Below are positions 8,474 through 16,492 of a stretch of 32,296 bases of DNA, in pieces. Position 1 is the first letter of the stretch; each line of letters begins with the position of its first letter. The stretch comes from a candidate division CSSED10-310 bacterium (lineage in GTDB: Bacteria; CSSED10-310): assembly GCA_016927515.1 (NCBI GenBank), contig JAFGMN010000345.1:1-32296 (forward strand). The letters run 5' to 3'. The position numbers and the translations under genes were made by a program. Below the pieces are notes generated by a model. The model searched no databases. It saw only the letters and a list, made by a program, of their open reading frames with translations, and was not told the origin of the DNA.

Positions 8474-8502
8474 ATGATAAACGCAAGAGGAATGAAGGTC
8501 AA
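8474..8502 (-). promoter_or_regulatory. putative sigma70 promoter of pyrD, TTGACC-N17-TATCAT
   Basis: Minus strand -35 TTGACC (8502-8497), 17-nt spacer, -10 TATCAT (8479-8474). Confidence 0.6.
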
Positions 8503-8529
8503 GGCGCGGGTAGCCACTGAGAAAACCGC

Positions 8530-8558
8530 TTGCGTCTGCAGCGGGAAATCTCTATACT
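8530..8558 (+). promoter_or_regulatory. putative sigma70 promoter of the bactofilin gene, TTGCGT-N17-TATACT
   Basis: -35 TTGCGT 8530-8535, 17-nt spacer, -10 TATACT 8553-8558; about 60 nt before the start codon. Confidence 0.5.
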
Positions 8559-8617
8559 TACAGCGATTTTCAAGTCCAGGTGTATGTATCAAACAGTGAG
8601 GAAATCAGGAGGATCGA

Positions 8618-8968
8618 ATGGAAAACCGCAGTGACGGAATCAGTGTGATTGCCAGCGGCCTTATTATTAATGGGAACATCACCGGAGATGGCGATATGCG
8701 GATTGCGGGATGCGTCGAGGGTGAGGTGTTGTTGAAGAATGGGAAGATGACGGTTGACCAAACGGGATATGTCGAAGGAAAACTGGCGGTCAAGGAAGTG
8801 GCCGTAGCAGGCGAAGTCCGGGGAGAAATCGATGCAACATCCAAGGTCAGCATCGCTCCGAGCGGCAAGGTGATCTGTGACGTAAAAACAGCCCGAATCG
8901 ATATTGCGGAGGGAGCATATTTGTGCGGTAATTTTATCGTGGAAGACACACTGGGTACAGATAATTGA
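8618..8968 (+). CDS. bactofilin (polymer-forming cytoskeletal protein)
   Basis: SVIASGLIINGNITGDGDMRIAGCVEGEVLLKNGKMTVDQTGYVEGKLAVKEVAVAGEVRGEI; AGGAGG at 8607-8612. Confidence 0.95.
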   Translation: MENRSDGISVIASGLIINGNITGDGDMRIAGCVEGEVLLKNGKMTVDQTGYVEGKLAVKEVAVAGEVRGEIDATSKVSIAPSGKVICDVKTARIDIAEGAYLCGNFIVEDTLGTDN

Positions 8969-9008
8969 GGATTATTTTCTCCTTATCGATTAAACAGCGG
9001 GATCGATT

Positions 9009-10553
9009 ATGAAATCGGCAGGACAATCGGATCGAAACGACTTGGTGACATTTTCTGTCATTACCGTGGTTCTTGGCACTGCCTTGATTTTCGCATTCAC
9101 ATATAACGGGATAGCTCCAGATACACTCCTCTTTCGCGTCCATTCGTTTCTGTCTCATCCGATTTCTTTGATCCTTATCATCGGCGGATTGATTTTCATG
9201 ATTCTTGGCGCTGTTACGGAAGCTTTACGGGATTTCCGAAGCAAGGAAGCGATGCGTCAGCGGCTGCGTCAGCAGCAGGAGAACCTAATCAAGCCGATTC
9301 GCTTGTATGATATGACGTTCGATGAAAACGTAACGAACGCATTGGGACTGAACGAAATACCCGGTAAAATCGCTCAATTGACGCGAAGAGGAGACCAGGG
9401 GATACCGGACCTTGTGGATGCCCTTATCGGAATGGCGATTCAAATCCGCGCCAGTGACATCCATATTGAACCCTCAGCGGATATCGCCGTGATCCGATAC
9501 CGGCAGGATGGCATTCTCAACGATGTCGGGCAGATCCCGATGTCGTTGATTTCCCGCGTCAGTTCTCGGCTGCGCGTATTAGCCAATCTGACGATTTATG
9601 AAAAGGGAAAACCCCAGGACGGCCGGATCGATGTCAAGTGGAACAAGAATCAATACGATATCCGCATTTCCTTTCTTCCCACGCTTCATGGAGACAAAAT
9701 CGTTATCCGGTTGTTCGAATCCGGCGAGCATCAATTCAATATCCTCAATCTTGGGTTTTACGATGAGTCGCTGGCTATCGTGACCGAACTGCTGTTGCGG
9801 CCACAGGGAACCATCTTTTTGACGGGCCCCACGGGTAGCGGGAAAACAACGACAATTTATTCTGCGATCCGTTTCGTGCTGCAGCATCGAGGGGAAACCA
9901 CGAATATCGTCACCATCGAGGATCCCATCGAACGTGAAATCAGCGGTGTCAATCAAACGCAAGTCAATCCGAAACGCGATCTGACGTTTGCCTCCGGTCT
10001 CCGATCGATTCTTCGACAAGATCCTGATGTCATCGTTGTGGGAGAGGTACGTGATCATGAGACTGCCGAAATTTGCACGCAGGCTGGATTGACAGGACAT
10101 CTGGTCATATCAACGATTCACGCGGATTCTGCGGTCGGTGTCTTCAATCGCCTCATCGATATGGGGATCGAACCGTTCCTCGTGGCATCTTCTATCTGCG
10201 GGATCGTTTCTCAACGCCTGATCAAACGGAACTGCCCAAATTGCTCCGAACCCATCGTTCCGTCGCTGCGCGCATTAAAAGCACTCGGCATACGACCCGA
10301 TCTACACGTTCAGTTTATGAAAGGCAAAGGATGCGATCAATGCGATTTCAAAGGTTTTAGAGGCAGGATCGGCATTTTTGAAATTCTCCTGCCAACACAA
10401 AGGCTTAAAGATGCTCTCCAGAAAAAAGTCAGCACCGGAGAACTCCATCAAATTGCCCGGGAAGAAGGGATGATCACTCTTCACAGCGACGGCCTGCAGA
10501 AAGTCAAGGATGGTCTCGTTAATGTTGAAGAGTTGGCCCGAGTTTTGATTTAA
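9009..10553 (+). CDS. GspE/PilB-type secretion/pilus ATPase with N-terminal TM helices
   Basis: Walker A LTGPTGSGKTTTIYS, Asp/His boxes, Walker B region QDPDVIVVGEVRDHETAEICTQAGLTGHLVISTIHAD, C-terminal CPNCSEP...CDQCDFKGFRGRIGIFEIL. The N-terminus carries two hydrophobic segments. Confidence 0.95.
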   Translation: MKSAGQSDRNDLVTFSVITVVLGTALIFAFTYNGIAPDTLLFRVHSFLSHPISLILIIGGLIFMILGAVTEALRDFRSKEAMRQRLRQQQENLIKPIRLYDMTFDENVTNALGLNEIPGKIAQLTRRGDQGIPDLVDALIGMAIQIRASDIHIEPSADIAVIRYRQDGILNDVGQIPMSLISRVSSRLRVLANLTIYEKGKPQDGRIDVKWNKNQYDIRISFLPTLHGDKIVIRLFESGEHQFNILNLGFYDESLAIVTELLLRPQGTIFLTGPTGSGKTTTIYSAIRFVLQHRGETTNIVTIEDPIEREISGVNQTQVNPKRDLTFASGLRSILRQDPDVIVVGEVRDHETAEICTQAGLTGHLVISTIHADSAVGVFNRLIDMGIEPFLVASSICGIVSQRLIKRNCPNCSEPIVPSLRALKALGIRPDLHVQFMKGKGCDQCDFKGFRGRIGIFEILLPTQRLKDALQKKVSTGELHQIAREEGMITLHSDGLQKVKDGLVNVEELARVLI

Positions 10554-10602
10554 TAGAAAAGTAACCGGTTCCTGACAAAAAGTAAACCGGAATCGGAAAA
10601 GG

Positions 10603-12723
10603 ATGGAACCTGTGGCGATTATTATGCTGGAAAAAGGCAATCTGGCAATCGTTCCGTTTCCCTATCTCATCCAGGAGATAGGGAATAGGAGTGCGACTGG
10701 ATTGTTGAGTCTCACCGCAGGTGACAAATGGAAAAACATATACTTCAGAAACGGTTCGACGATTTCCGCTCTATCCAATTCTCCGGATGAGCAACTGATT
10801 GAAATCATGTATCGGGGGGGGGTCTTCGAACAGAGTGAACGCGATAAAATCAATTTGCTTGTGAAAGAAAGCGGCTGGCGAGCACCAGTCGTACAGCAAC
10901 ATGTCGACAATCAAAAGCAGAAGTGGTGGATGCGGACAGTAATACGTGAAGTATTTCTATCATCGATGGAATGGAGTGCTGGCGATTACATCTTTCACCC
11001 TCGCAAATCGCCGCCGGATTCGATGATCACGGTCGACATGGAGACCGACAAACTCTTGATAAGCATTATTCTTCGACTACAGGATCTCGATGTTCTCGCA
11101 CGCATTCTGGGGGGATATGATACGATTCCCGTTATTGATCCGAGCGCTTTTTCCGGCGTAGCCGCACGTTCGCTGACTGCGCAGGACGGTTTCTTTTTGT
11201 CCCGGATTGATGGAAAGATGAATCTGAAGAGCATTTTATCACTGGGGGGAGGCCAAAAACCGGATATGCTCCGCTGCTATGTTCAAGCTTCCCTGAATGG
11301 GCTTATCAAGCGGGAGTTTGCGTATCCTGATATCCAGGATGTAGCCGAAGAACCCAGCCTGCCCGAGTCTGCTAAGACCGTTGATCTACCAGAGGAGACA
11401 GAGTTGCCGGTGCACGAACCGGTTAAAGAGCAACCGGAAGACATCCGACTTATCGATGATAGTGAGGATATCATGCTCACAACGGATGAACTCCGGGATC
11501 TCAGAAAACTGGCAGGCCGACTGGATGAAAATTTTCTCGATCTTTCCAAAAATCTCGATCTCGAAAATCAGAAAGCAGCAGAAAAGCTGGGATATGACAT
11601 CAAGGTTTCCTATTTACGTGGCGATGCATTCATTGATTCAGATGGAGCGGAGAGTGCGTTTGATGTCGATCGGCTTGGTAAAATTTCTTCAGAAGAGGAC
11701 TGGACATCAAACCGATCGCTGGATGAACGCATTTCGTTGATTATCGGTGGAAAAGTGGTTGACGGAGAATCGGATATGTTCGGATCCGGATTATCGAAGG
11801 AAATTTTCGAGAATCAGGATGCAGAGAAGCAATGGAACATGTGGATGATCTCCGAGGAGGAATACCAGAATGCCGATCAGGATTGGACGGCGACCTGGAC
11901 CGACTGGATCGAGCATGCCGGAGAACTGAATGAACTGCGCCGGAAAACCGAAGAACTCGAAGCGGGTTTAAAAGTTGCGAATGATGAAAAACTCAAAGAA
12001 TCGATCCTTCAGGATTTAAAAAAGCACAGCGCGGAAATGCAAGTGGCGATCAAGCGGAAAAAGCGTCAGATTTTTGCGTTGCACCGGCGGATGCAGTTGA
12101 TGAATTATTACGACTTACTGCGGGTTGACCGCCAAGCAACGCCGGAAATGATCGAATCGGCTTTTCAGGATTGGGAAGAGACAATTACGCCCAATGAAGA
12201 AATGATTCGCGATTTTGTGTCAATCGCTCCGCAGATCAACCAAATCATTGACCTGTTGAAAGAAGCCCATAAAGTGCTATCTGATCCGGAACTGAAAGTT
12301 CAATATGATAGTCAGCTTGTGGAACAGGAAAAGGCAACAGAAGCCATGCGGAACAAGAAAGCGCTATTAGCAGAGGATCACTTGCATTCGGCGCGTACGG
12401 CCGCTCGCCGGGGTGACACGATGCTCGCTCTCCGCTTTCTCCGTGGCTCTATCAGTTTAGACCCAACCCGAGCGTTATACTTTCAGGAAATGGCCCATAT
12501 ATTGGCGGAAAACCAGAATTGGCGTAGAGAAGCGCTGCGGTTTTATCATCGTGCGTTCCATTTGGATCCGGAAAATCCCGATATTATGTTGGATGTTGCC
12601 CAGCTTGCCAAAGAATTGAACTTGATTGGATTTGCTCGAAAAGTGCTGAATCAGGTCATGAATCTGGATCCCGGTAATGCCAAAGCCAGGAAACTAATGA
12701 AATCGCTAAACATGACCACTTAG
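10603..12723 (+). CDS. DUF4388 (PATAN)-J-like-TPR multidomain protein
   Basis: N-terminal SATGLLSLTAGDKWKNIYFRNGSTISALSNSP (DUF4388-like); NYYDLLRVDRQATPEMIESAF...LLKEAHKVLSDPELKVQYD (J-like); C-terminal TPR (LRFLRGSISLDPTRALYFQEMAHILAENQNWRREALRFYHRAFHLDPENPDIML). Confidence 0.85.
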   Translation: MEPVAIIMLEKGNLAIVPFPYLIQEIGNRSATGLLSLTAGDKWKNIYFRNGSTISALSNSPDEQLIEIMYRGGVFEQSERDKINLLVKESGWRAPVVQQHVDNQKQKWWMRTVIREVFLSSMEWSAGDYIFHPRKSPPDSMITVDMETDKLLISIILRLQDLDVLARILGGYDTIPVIDPSAFSGVAARSLTAQDGFFLSRIDGKMNLKSILSLGGGQKPDMLRCYVQASLNGLIKREFAYPDIQDVAEEPSLPESAKTVDLPEETELPVHEPVKEQPEDIRLIDDSEDIMLTTDELRDLRKLAGRLDENFLDLSKNLDLENQKAAEKLGYDIKVSYLRGDAFIDSDGAESAFDVDRLGKISSEEDWTSNRSLDERISLIIGGKVVDGESDMFGSGLSKEIFENQDAEKQWNMWMISEEEYQNADQDWTATWTDWIEHAGELNELRRKTEELEAGLKVANDEKLKESILQDLKKHSAEMQVAIKRKKRQIFALHRRMQLMNYYDLLRVDRQATPEMIESAFQDWEETITPNEEMIRDFVSIAPQINQIIDLLKEAHKVLSDPELKVQYDSQLVEQEKATEAMRNKKALLAEDHLHSARTAARRGDTMLALRFLRGSISLDPTRALYFQEMAHILAENQNWRREALRFYHRAFHLDPENPDIMLDVAQLAKELNLIGFARKVLNQVMNLDPGNAKARKLMKSLNMTT

Positions 12724-12737
12724 CGGGCAGCATCGAG

Positions 12738-13178
12738 ATGAAAGCTGCGGTTACTCGATGTCAGTATGGTTTAATACGCGAGATCGCAACGACGGCGGAT
12801 ACAGCACTGCAAATTCGTGCATTGTCGGTGTCGGAGCTTTTTGCTGCGGCGGGATGGGGTTTGAGCTGGTTACTGATCGATCCGGTGATTGCGGCTGAAT
12901 CTGTGACTCGGGAAGTTGATCTTTCTGCGGGTGATTTGGAGGAGTTACTGGTCGAGTGGTTGACCGAGTTGCTGTATATTTTTGATGTCGATCACCTGGT
13001 TTTCTTTGAATTCGAGTTGACTGTCACGGAGCAGCGAGTGGTTGGGTGTATCCGGGGTTTCCGATTCGATCCATCCCGGATGGCTCTGAAAACCGCTGTC
13101 AAGGCGGTGACCTGGCACGCATTATCGGTGAGGCGTTCAGTTAGGGGTTGCAGAGCTCATATCCTATTCGATTTATGA
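12738..13178 (+). CDS. archease
   Basis: TADTALQIRALSVSELFAAAGWGL...DLEELLVEWLTELLYIFDVDHLVFFEFELTV...ALKTAVKAVTWHALSV fits archease; directly precedes rtcB. Confidence 0.85.
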   Translation: MKAAVTRCQYGLIREIATTADTALQIRALSVSELFAAAGWGLSWLLIDPVIAAESVTREVDLSAGDLEELLVEWLTELLYIFDVDHLVFFEFELTVTEQRVVGCIRGFRFDPSRMALKTAVKAVTWHALSVRRSVRGCRAHILFDL

Positions 13179-14644
13179 TCAAACCAGTGAAAGGAATGTG
13201 CGGGATGGAGTTGCAACGGGCGGGTGAATACCGATGGATACTTCCGATGGGAAGCCATCCGGGGATGCGAGTTCCGGGATGTATCTATGCGGATGAAACA
13301 ATGATTCCATCGATCCTGAAAGATGGATCTCTGAAGCAGGTCGCCAATGCAGCGGGATTGCCGGGCGCAACGGGCATGGTTTTGGCCATGCCGGATATTC
13401 ATTATGGATATGGGCTTCCCATCGGGGGTATTCTGGCCTGTCGCCTGACTGACGGCGTAATTTCGCCGGGAGGGGTCGGGTTCGACATCAACTGCGGCGT
13501 GCGGCTTCTCGCGACGCAATTGCCAGCGAGTCATGTGATTCCCGTCATCGATCGGTTGCTGGATGGTCTGTATCAGGCTGTTCCAGCAGGTGTCGGTTCT
13601 TCGGGCAAATTGATGTTGACTGGAAAAGAGATACGGCAGGTTATGATGGATGGAGCTGCCTGGGCGGTTCGTTCGGGATATGGTCTTCAAATGGATATCG
13701 ATCATTGCGAATCCAACGGTGCCATGAAGGATGCATGCCCGGAAGATATCAGCGACCATGCGGTGGACCGGGGTCGTGGGCAGTTGGGGACTCTGGGATC
13801 AGGGAATCATTTTGTTGAGGTGCAGGAGATTCGGAAGGTTTTTGATGCAAACACAGCCCAGATGTGGGGTATGCAGGAGGGGTGTGTCACGGTAATGATT
13901 CATACGGGTTCTCGCGGGTTGGGACATCAAGTCTGCACCGATTATCTCAAGATCATGAACCGAGTGGCGAGTCGGTATGGGATATCCTTACCGGATCGGC
14001 AACTGGCCTGCGCTCCCTGCCATTCTCCGGAAGGACGGCAGTATTTCGGAGCCATGAAAGCTGCCGCCAACTTCGCCTGGGCTAATCGTCAGTGCATATC
14101 TCACTGGGTCCGGGAGGCGTTCTGTTCGGTGTTCCCGGGTGAATTAACCGAGCGGGACATGCCGCTTGTTTATGATGTGGCGCATAACATTGTCAAAGTG
14201 GAACGGCACGTTTTGGATGGTTCTCCAGTTGATCTGATGGTCCATCGCAAAGGTGCCACACGAGCCTTTCCAGCGGGTCACGACGATCTTCCCCGGGCAT
14301 ACCGGTCAGCCGGTCAGCCGGTCATCATTCCCGGTGACATGGGAACAGCCTCGTATCTATTGGCGGGAACGGAATACGCGATGAAACACACATTCGGCAG
14401 CGCGTGCCATGGTGCAGGACGGCGTCTGTCGCGGAAGGCGGCTTTGCAACAGGCCCGACACCGATCCATTCTCGAGGAATTACGGCAGAAAGGAGTCCGG
14501 GTTCGTGCTGCTGGTCGGCAGACGATTGCCGAAGAGATGCCCGATGCGTATAAAAATATCGACGAGGTAATTCACGTGGTGACCGAGTCCGGTATTGGAA
14601 CCCTGGTTGCAGAAATGAAACCGCTGGGTGTCATCAAAGGGTGA
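13175..14644 (+). CDS. rtcB: RNA-splicing ligase RtcB
   Basis: PDIHYGYGLPIGGILACRLTDGVISPGGVGFDINCGVRLL, GTLGSGNHFVEVQ, HTGSRGLGHQV, GSACHGAGR (guanylylation His). ATG at 13175 overlaps the archease stop (ATGA). Confidence 0.95.
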   Translation: MIKPVKGMCGMELQRAGEYRWILPMGSHPGMRVPGCIYADETMIPSILKDGSLKQVANAAGLPGATGMVLAMPDIHYGYGLPIGGILACRLTDGVISPGGVGFDINCGVRLLATQLPASHVIPVIDRLLDGLYQAVPAGVGSSGKLMLTGKEIRQVMMDGAAWAVRSGYGLQMDIDHCESNGAMKDACPEDISDHAVDRGRGQLGTLGSGNHFVEVQEIRKVFDANTAQMWGMQEGCVTVMIHTGSRGLGHQVCTDYLKIMNRVASRYGISLPDRQLACAPCHSPEGRQYFGAMKAAANFAWANRQCISHWVREAFCSVFPGELTERDMPLVYDVAHNIVKVERHVLDGSPVDLMVHRKGATRAFPAGHDDLPRAYRSAGQPVIIPGDMGTASYLLAGTEYAMKHTFGSACHGAGRRLSRKAALQQARHRSILEELRQKGVRVRAAGRQTIAEEMPDAYKNIDEVIHVVTESGIGTLVAEMKPLGVIKG

Positions 14645-14666
14645 AACAGCTCGGGAAATGACGGGA

Positions 14667-15002
14667 TTAGGAGATGTGTGATCCCGGCGGCATGGCTTCA
14701 TCCACAGTCAGCAATTTGACCCTCGAAAAATCTTCGGTGGATGCCGCAAGCAGCATTCCGTTGCTGATGATACCTCGCATCTTACGGGGTTGAAGATTCG
14801 TCAATACCACAATCTGTCTACCGACCATCTCGCCTGGCGCATAGTATTCCCGCAATCCGGCGACGATCTGCCGAGGCTCCGGCTCGCCAATGTCCACGCG
14901 GAGACAGATCAACCGATCCGCGCCCTCAACAGGCTCTGCCGATAGAACCGTCCCAATCCGTACATCCAGTTTCTTGAAGTCATCGTAGCTTATGCAATCC
15001 AT
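14667..15002 (-). CDS. stand-alone tRNA-binding (MetG C-terminal/Trbp111-like) domain protein
   Basis: DFKKLDVRIGTVLSAEPVEGADRLICLRVDIGEPEPRQIVAGLREYYAPGEMVGRQIVVLTNLQPRKMRGIISNGMLLAA. Start at 15002 favoured by AAAGGAG upstream. Confidence 0.92.
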   Translation of the reverse strand: MDCISYDDFKKLDVRIGTVLSAEPVEGADRLICLRVDIGEPEPRQIVAGLREYYAPGEMVGRQIVVLTNLQPRKMRGIISNGMLLAASTEDFSRVKLLTVDEAMPPGSHIS

Positions 15003-15099
15003 TATCGCTCCTTTCCAATCCAATTCACGGCAGCCATTCCCCGATCTCGGCCCAAGCTCCCAAAGTCTGAACCAAACTCGTCATAGATGCAAGTTCTAT

Positions 15100-15129
15100 T
15101 TGACTTTTCTGCATGTATTTGACTATTGT
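15100..15129 (+). promoter_or_regulatory. putative promoter TTGACT-N18-TATTGT with an ATTTGACT direct repeat
   Basis: -35 TTGACT 15100-15105, -10 TATTGT 15124-15129; ATTTGACT occurs at 15098-15105 and 15117-15124 (19-bp period). Confidence 0.35.
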
Positions 15130-15152
15130 CGCAGGCATCAGGAGGGGGTGAA

Positions 15153-16481
15153 ATGGCGAAACGGAATAATGTGGTTGGAATTCGTCGTGAAGATAAAAAC
15201 CGGTGGGAAAAACGGGTTCCCGTTGTACCGAAAGACGTGGAAACGCTGGTTCGGAAGCACGGAATTCGCGTCATTGTGCAGCCGTCCAACGATCATCGGA
15301 CGTTTGATGACGATGCGTATCGCCGGGCGGGAGCGGAAATCCAGGAGGATCTGCAGGACTGCTCGATCATTTTGGGGGTCAAGGAAATACCAGGATCGGC
15401 ATTTCTTCCCGGTGTTACCTATGTGTTCTTTTCCCATGTCATCAAGGGCCAACGATACAATATGCCCATGCTTCGCGCACTTCTGGACCGGAAATGCTCA
15501 CTGGTCGATTATGAGAAAATCGAAGACGATACCGGAAAAAGACTGATCTTTTTCGGCCGGTTCGCCGGGTTGGCAGGGATGGTGGAATCCCTTCATGCAC
15601 TGGGTTTACGACTGGTTTCCGAAGGAATTGCCAACCCATTTTCCGCGATTCGCCAACCACGGGATTATGCTTCGCTGGATGCGATCCGGACTGCCGTCGC
15701 TCACGTCGGTGAAGATATCCTGCGAAACGGATTGCCGGATTGCCTGACTCCAATGGTATGTGGCTTTACAGGATATGGAAACGTATCACGAGGTGCTCAG
15801 GAAATCTTGGATATTCTGCCAATCCAGTCAATCGATCCCGAATCCATCCGGAACGGAACGAATGATCTTGCCAAAACCTCTCGGTGTGTTTACAAAACAG
15901 TGTTTCACGAAAGTCACATGTTTGAGACCGCCGATCGATCCCACCCGTTCGATCTCCAGCATTATTTTGCTCATCCGGAGCTGTATCGAAGTCAATTCAG
16001 CTGTTTTCTGCAGTCATTGACCATGATGGTCAACTGTATTTTCTGGACGGAAAAGTGTCCTCGGTTGGTGACGAAAAACGACTTGCAGTGCCTGTTTGCT
16101 CCCGGGGAAACCCCCCGGTTGAAAATCATCGGCGATATTTCGTGTGATATTGATGGGTCCGTAGAAGCAACGGTTCGGGCTACGGATTTGGACGATCCGG
16201 TATATGTCTATGATCCACACACAGGGAAGACATCTTCCGGTGTGATCGGCAATGGACCCGTGATCATGGCGATCGAGAATCTTCCGTGTGAGATACCGGT
16301 GGAAGCATCACAGGAGTTTTCCAAGACACTGGTCGAGTTCATTCCCGCTCTTGCCAATGCGGACATGATGGTGTCCTACACGGATTTAGCGCTGCCGATG
16401 CCGATAAAAAACGCAATGATTGCGTACCAGGGTGCTCTGACACCTGCGTACGAGTATATTTCCGACCATTTAGCAAAATAG
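15153..16481 (+). CDS. lysine-ketoglutarate reductase-like (AASS N-terminal half homologue)
   Basis: VGIRREDKNRWEKRVPVVPKDVETL and FSHVIKGQRYNMPMLRALLDRKCSLVDYEKIEDDTGKRLIFFGRFAGLAGMVESLHALG resemble the LKR domain of alpha-aminoadipic semialdehyde synthase. Start at 15153 after AGGAGGGGG. Confidence 0.87.
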   Translation: MAKRNNVVGIRREDKNRWEKRVPVVPKDVETLVRKHGIRVIVQPSNDHRTFDDDAYRRAGAEIQEDLQDCSIILGVKEIPGSAFLPGVTYVFFSHVIKGQRYNMPMLRALLDRKCSLVDYEKIEDDTGKRLIFFGRFAGLAGMVESLHALGLRLVSEGIANPFSAIRQPRDYASLDAIRTAVAHVGEDILRNGLPDCLTPMVCGFTGYGNVSRGAQEILDILPIQSIDPESIRNGTNDLAKTSRCVYKTVFHESHMFETADRSHPFDLQHYFAHPELYRSQFSCFLQSLTMMVNCIFWTEKCPRLVTKNDLQCLFAPGETPRLKIIGDISCDIDGSVEATVRATDLDDPVYVYDPHTGKTSSGVIGNGPVIMAIENLPCEIPVEASQEFSKTLVEFIPALANADMMVSYTDLALPMPIKNAMIAYQGALTPAYEYISDHLAK

Positions 16482-16492
16482 GAGCGACGCAA

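Noticed and set aside
8392-8592. 66-aa minus-strand ORF overlapping the pyrD start by ATGA, considered as a pyrK remnant
   Set aside because: No PyrK signature; it overlays the pyrD promoter, UTR repeat and the divergent bactofilin promoter.
9579-10100. 173-aa minus-strand ORF
   Set aside because: Fully antisense to the conserved GspE/PilB ATPase core; no family resemblance.
13157-13759. 200-aa minus-strand ORF
   Set aside because: Antisense to rtcB, whose frame carries conserved motifs throughout.
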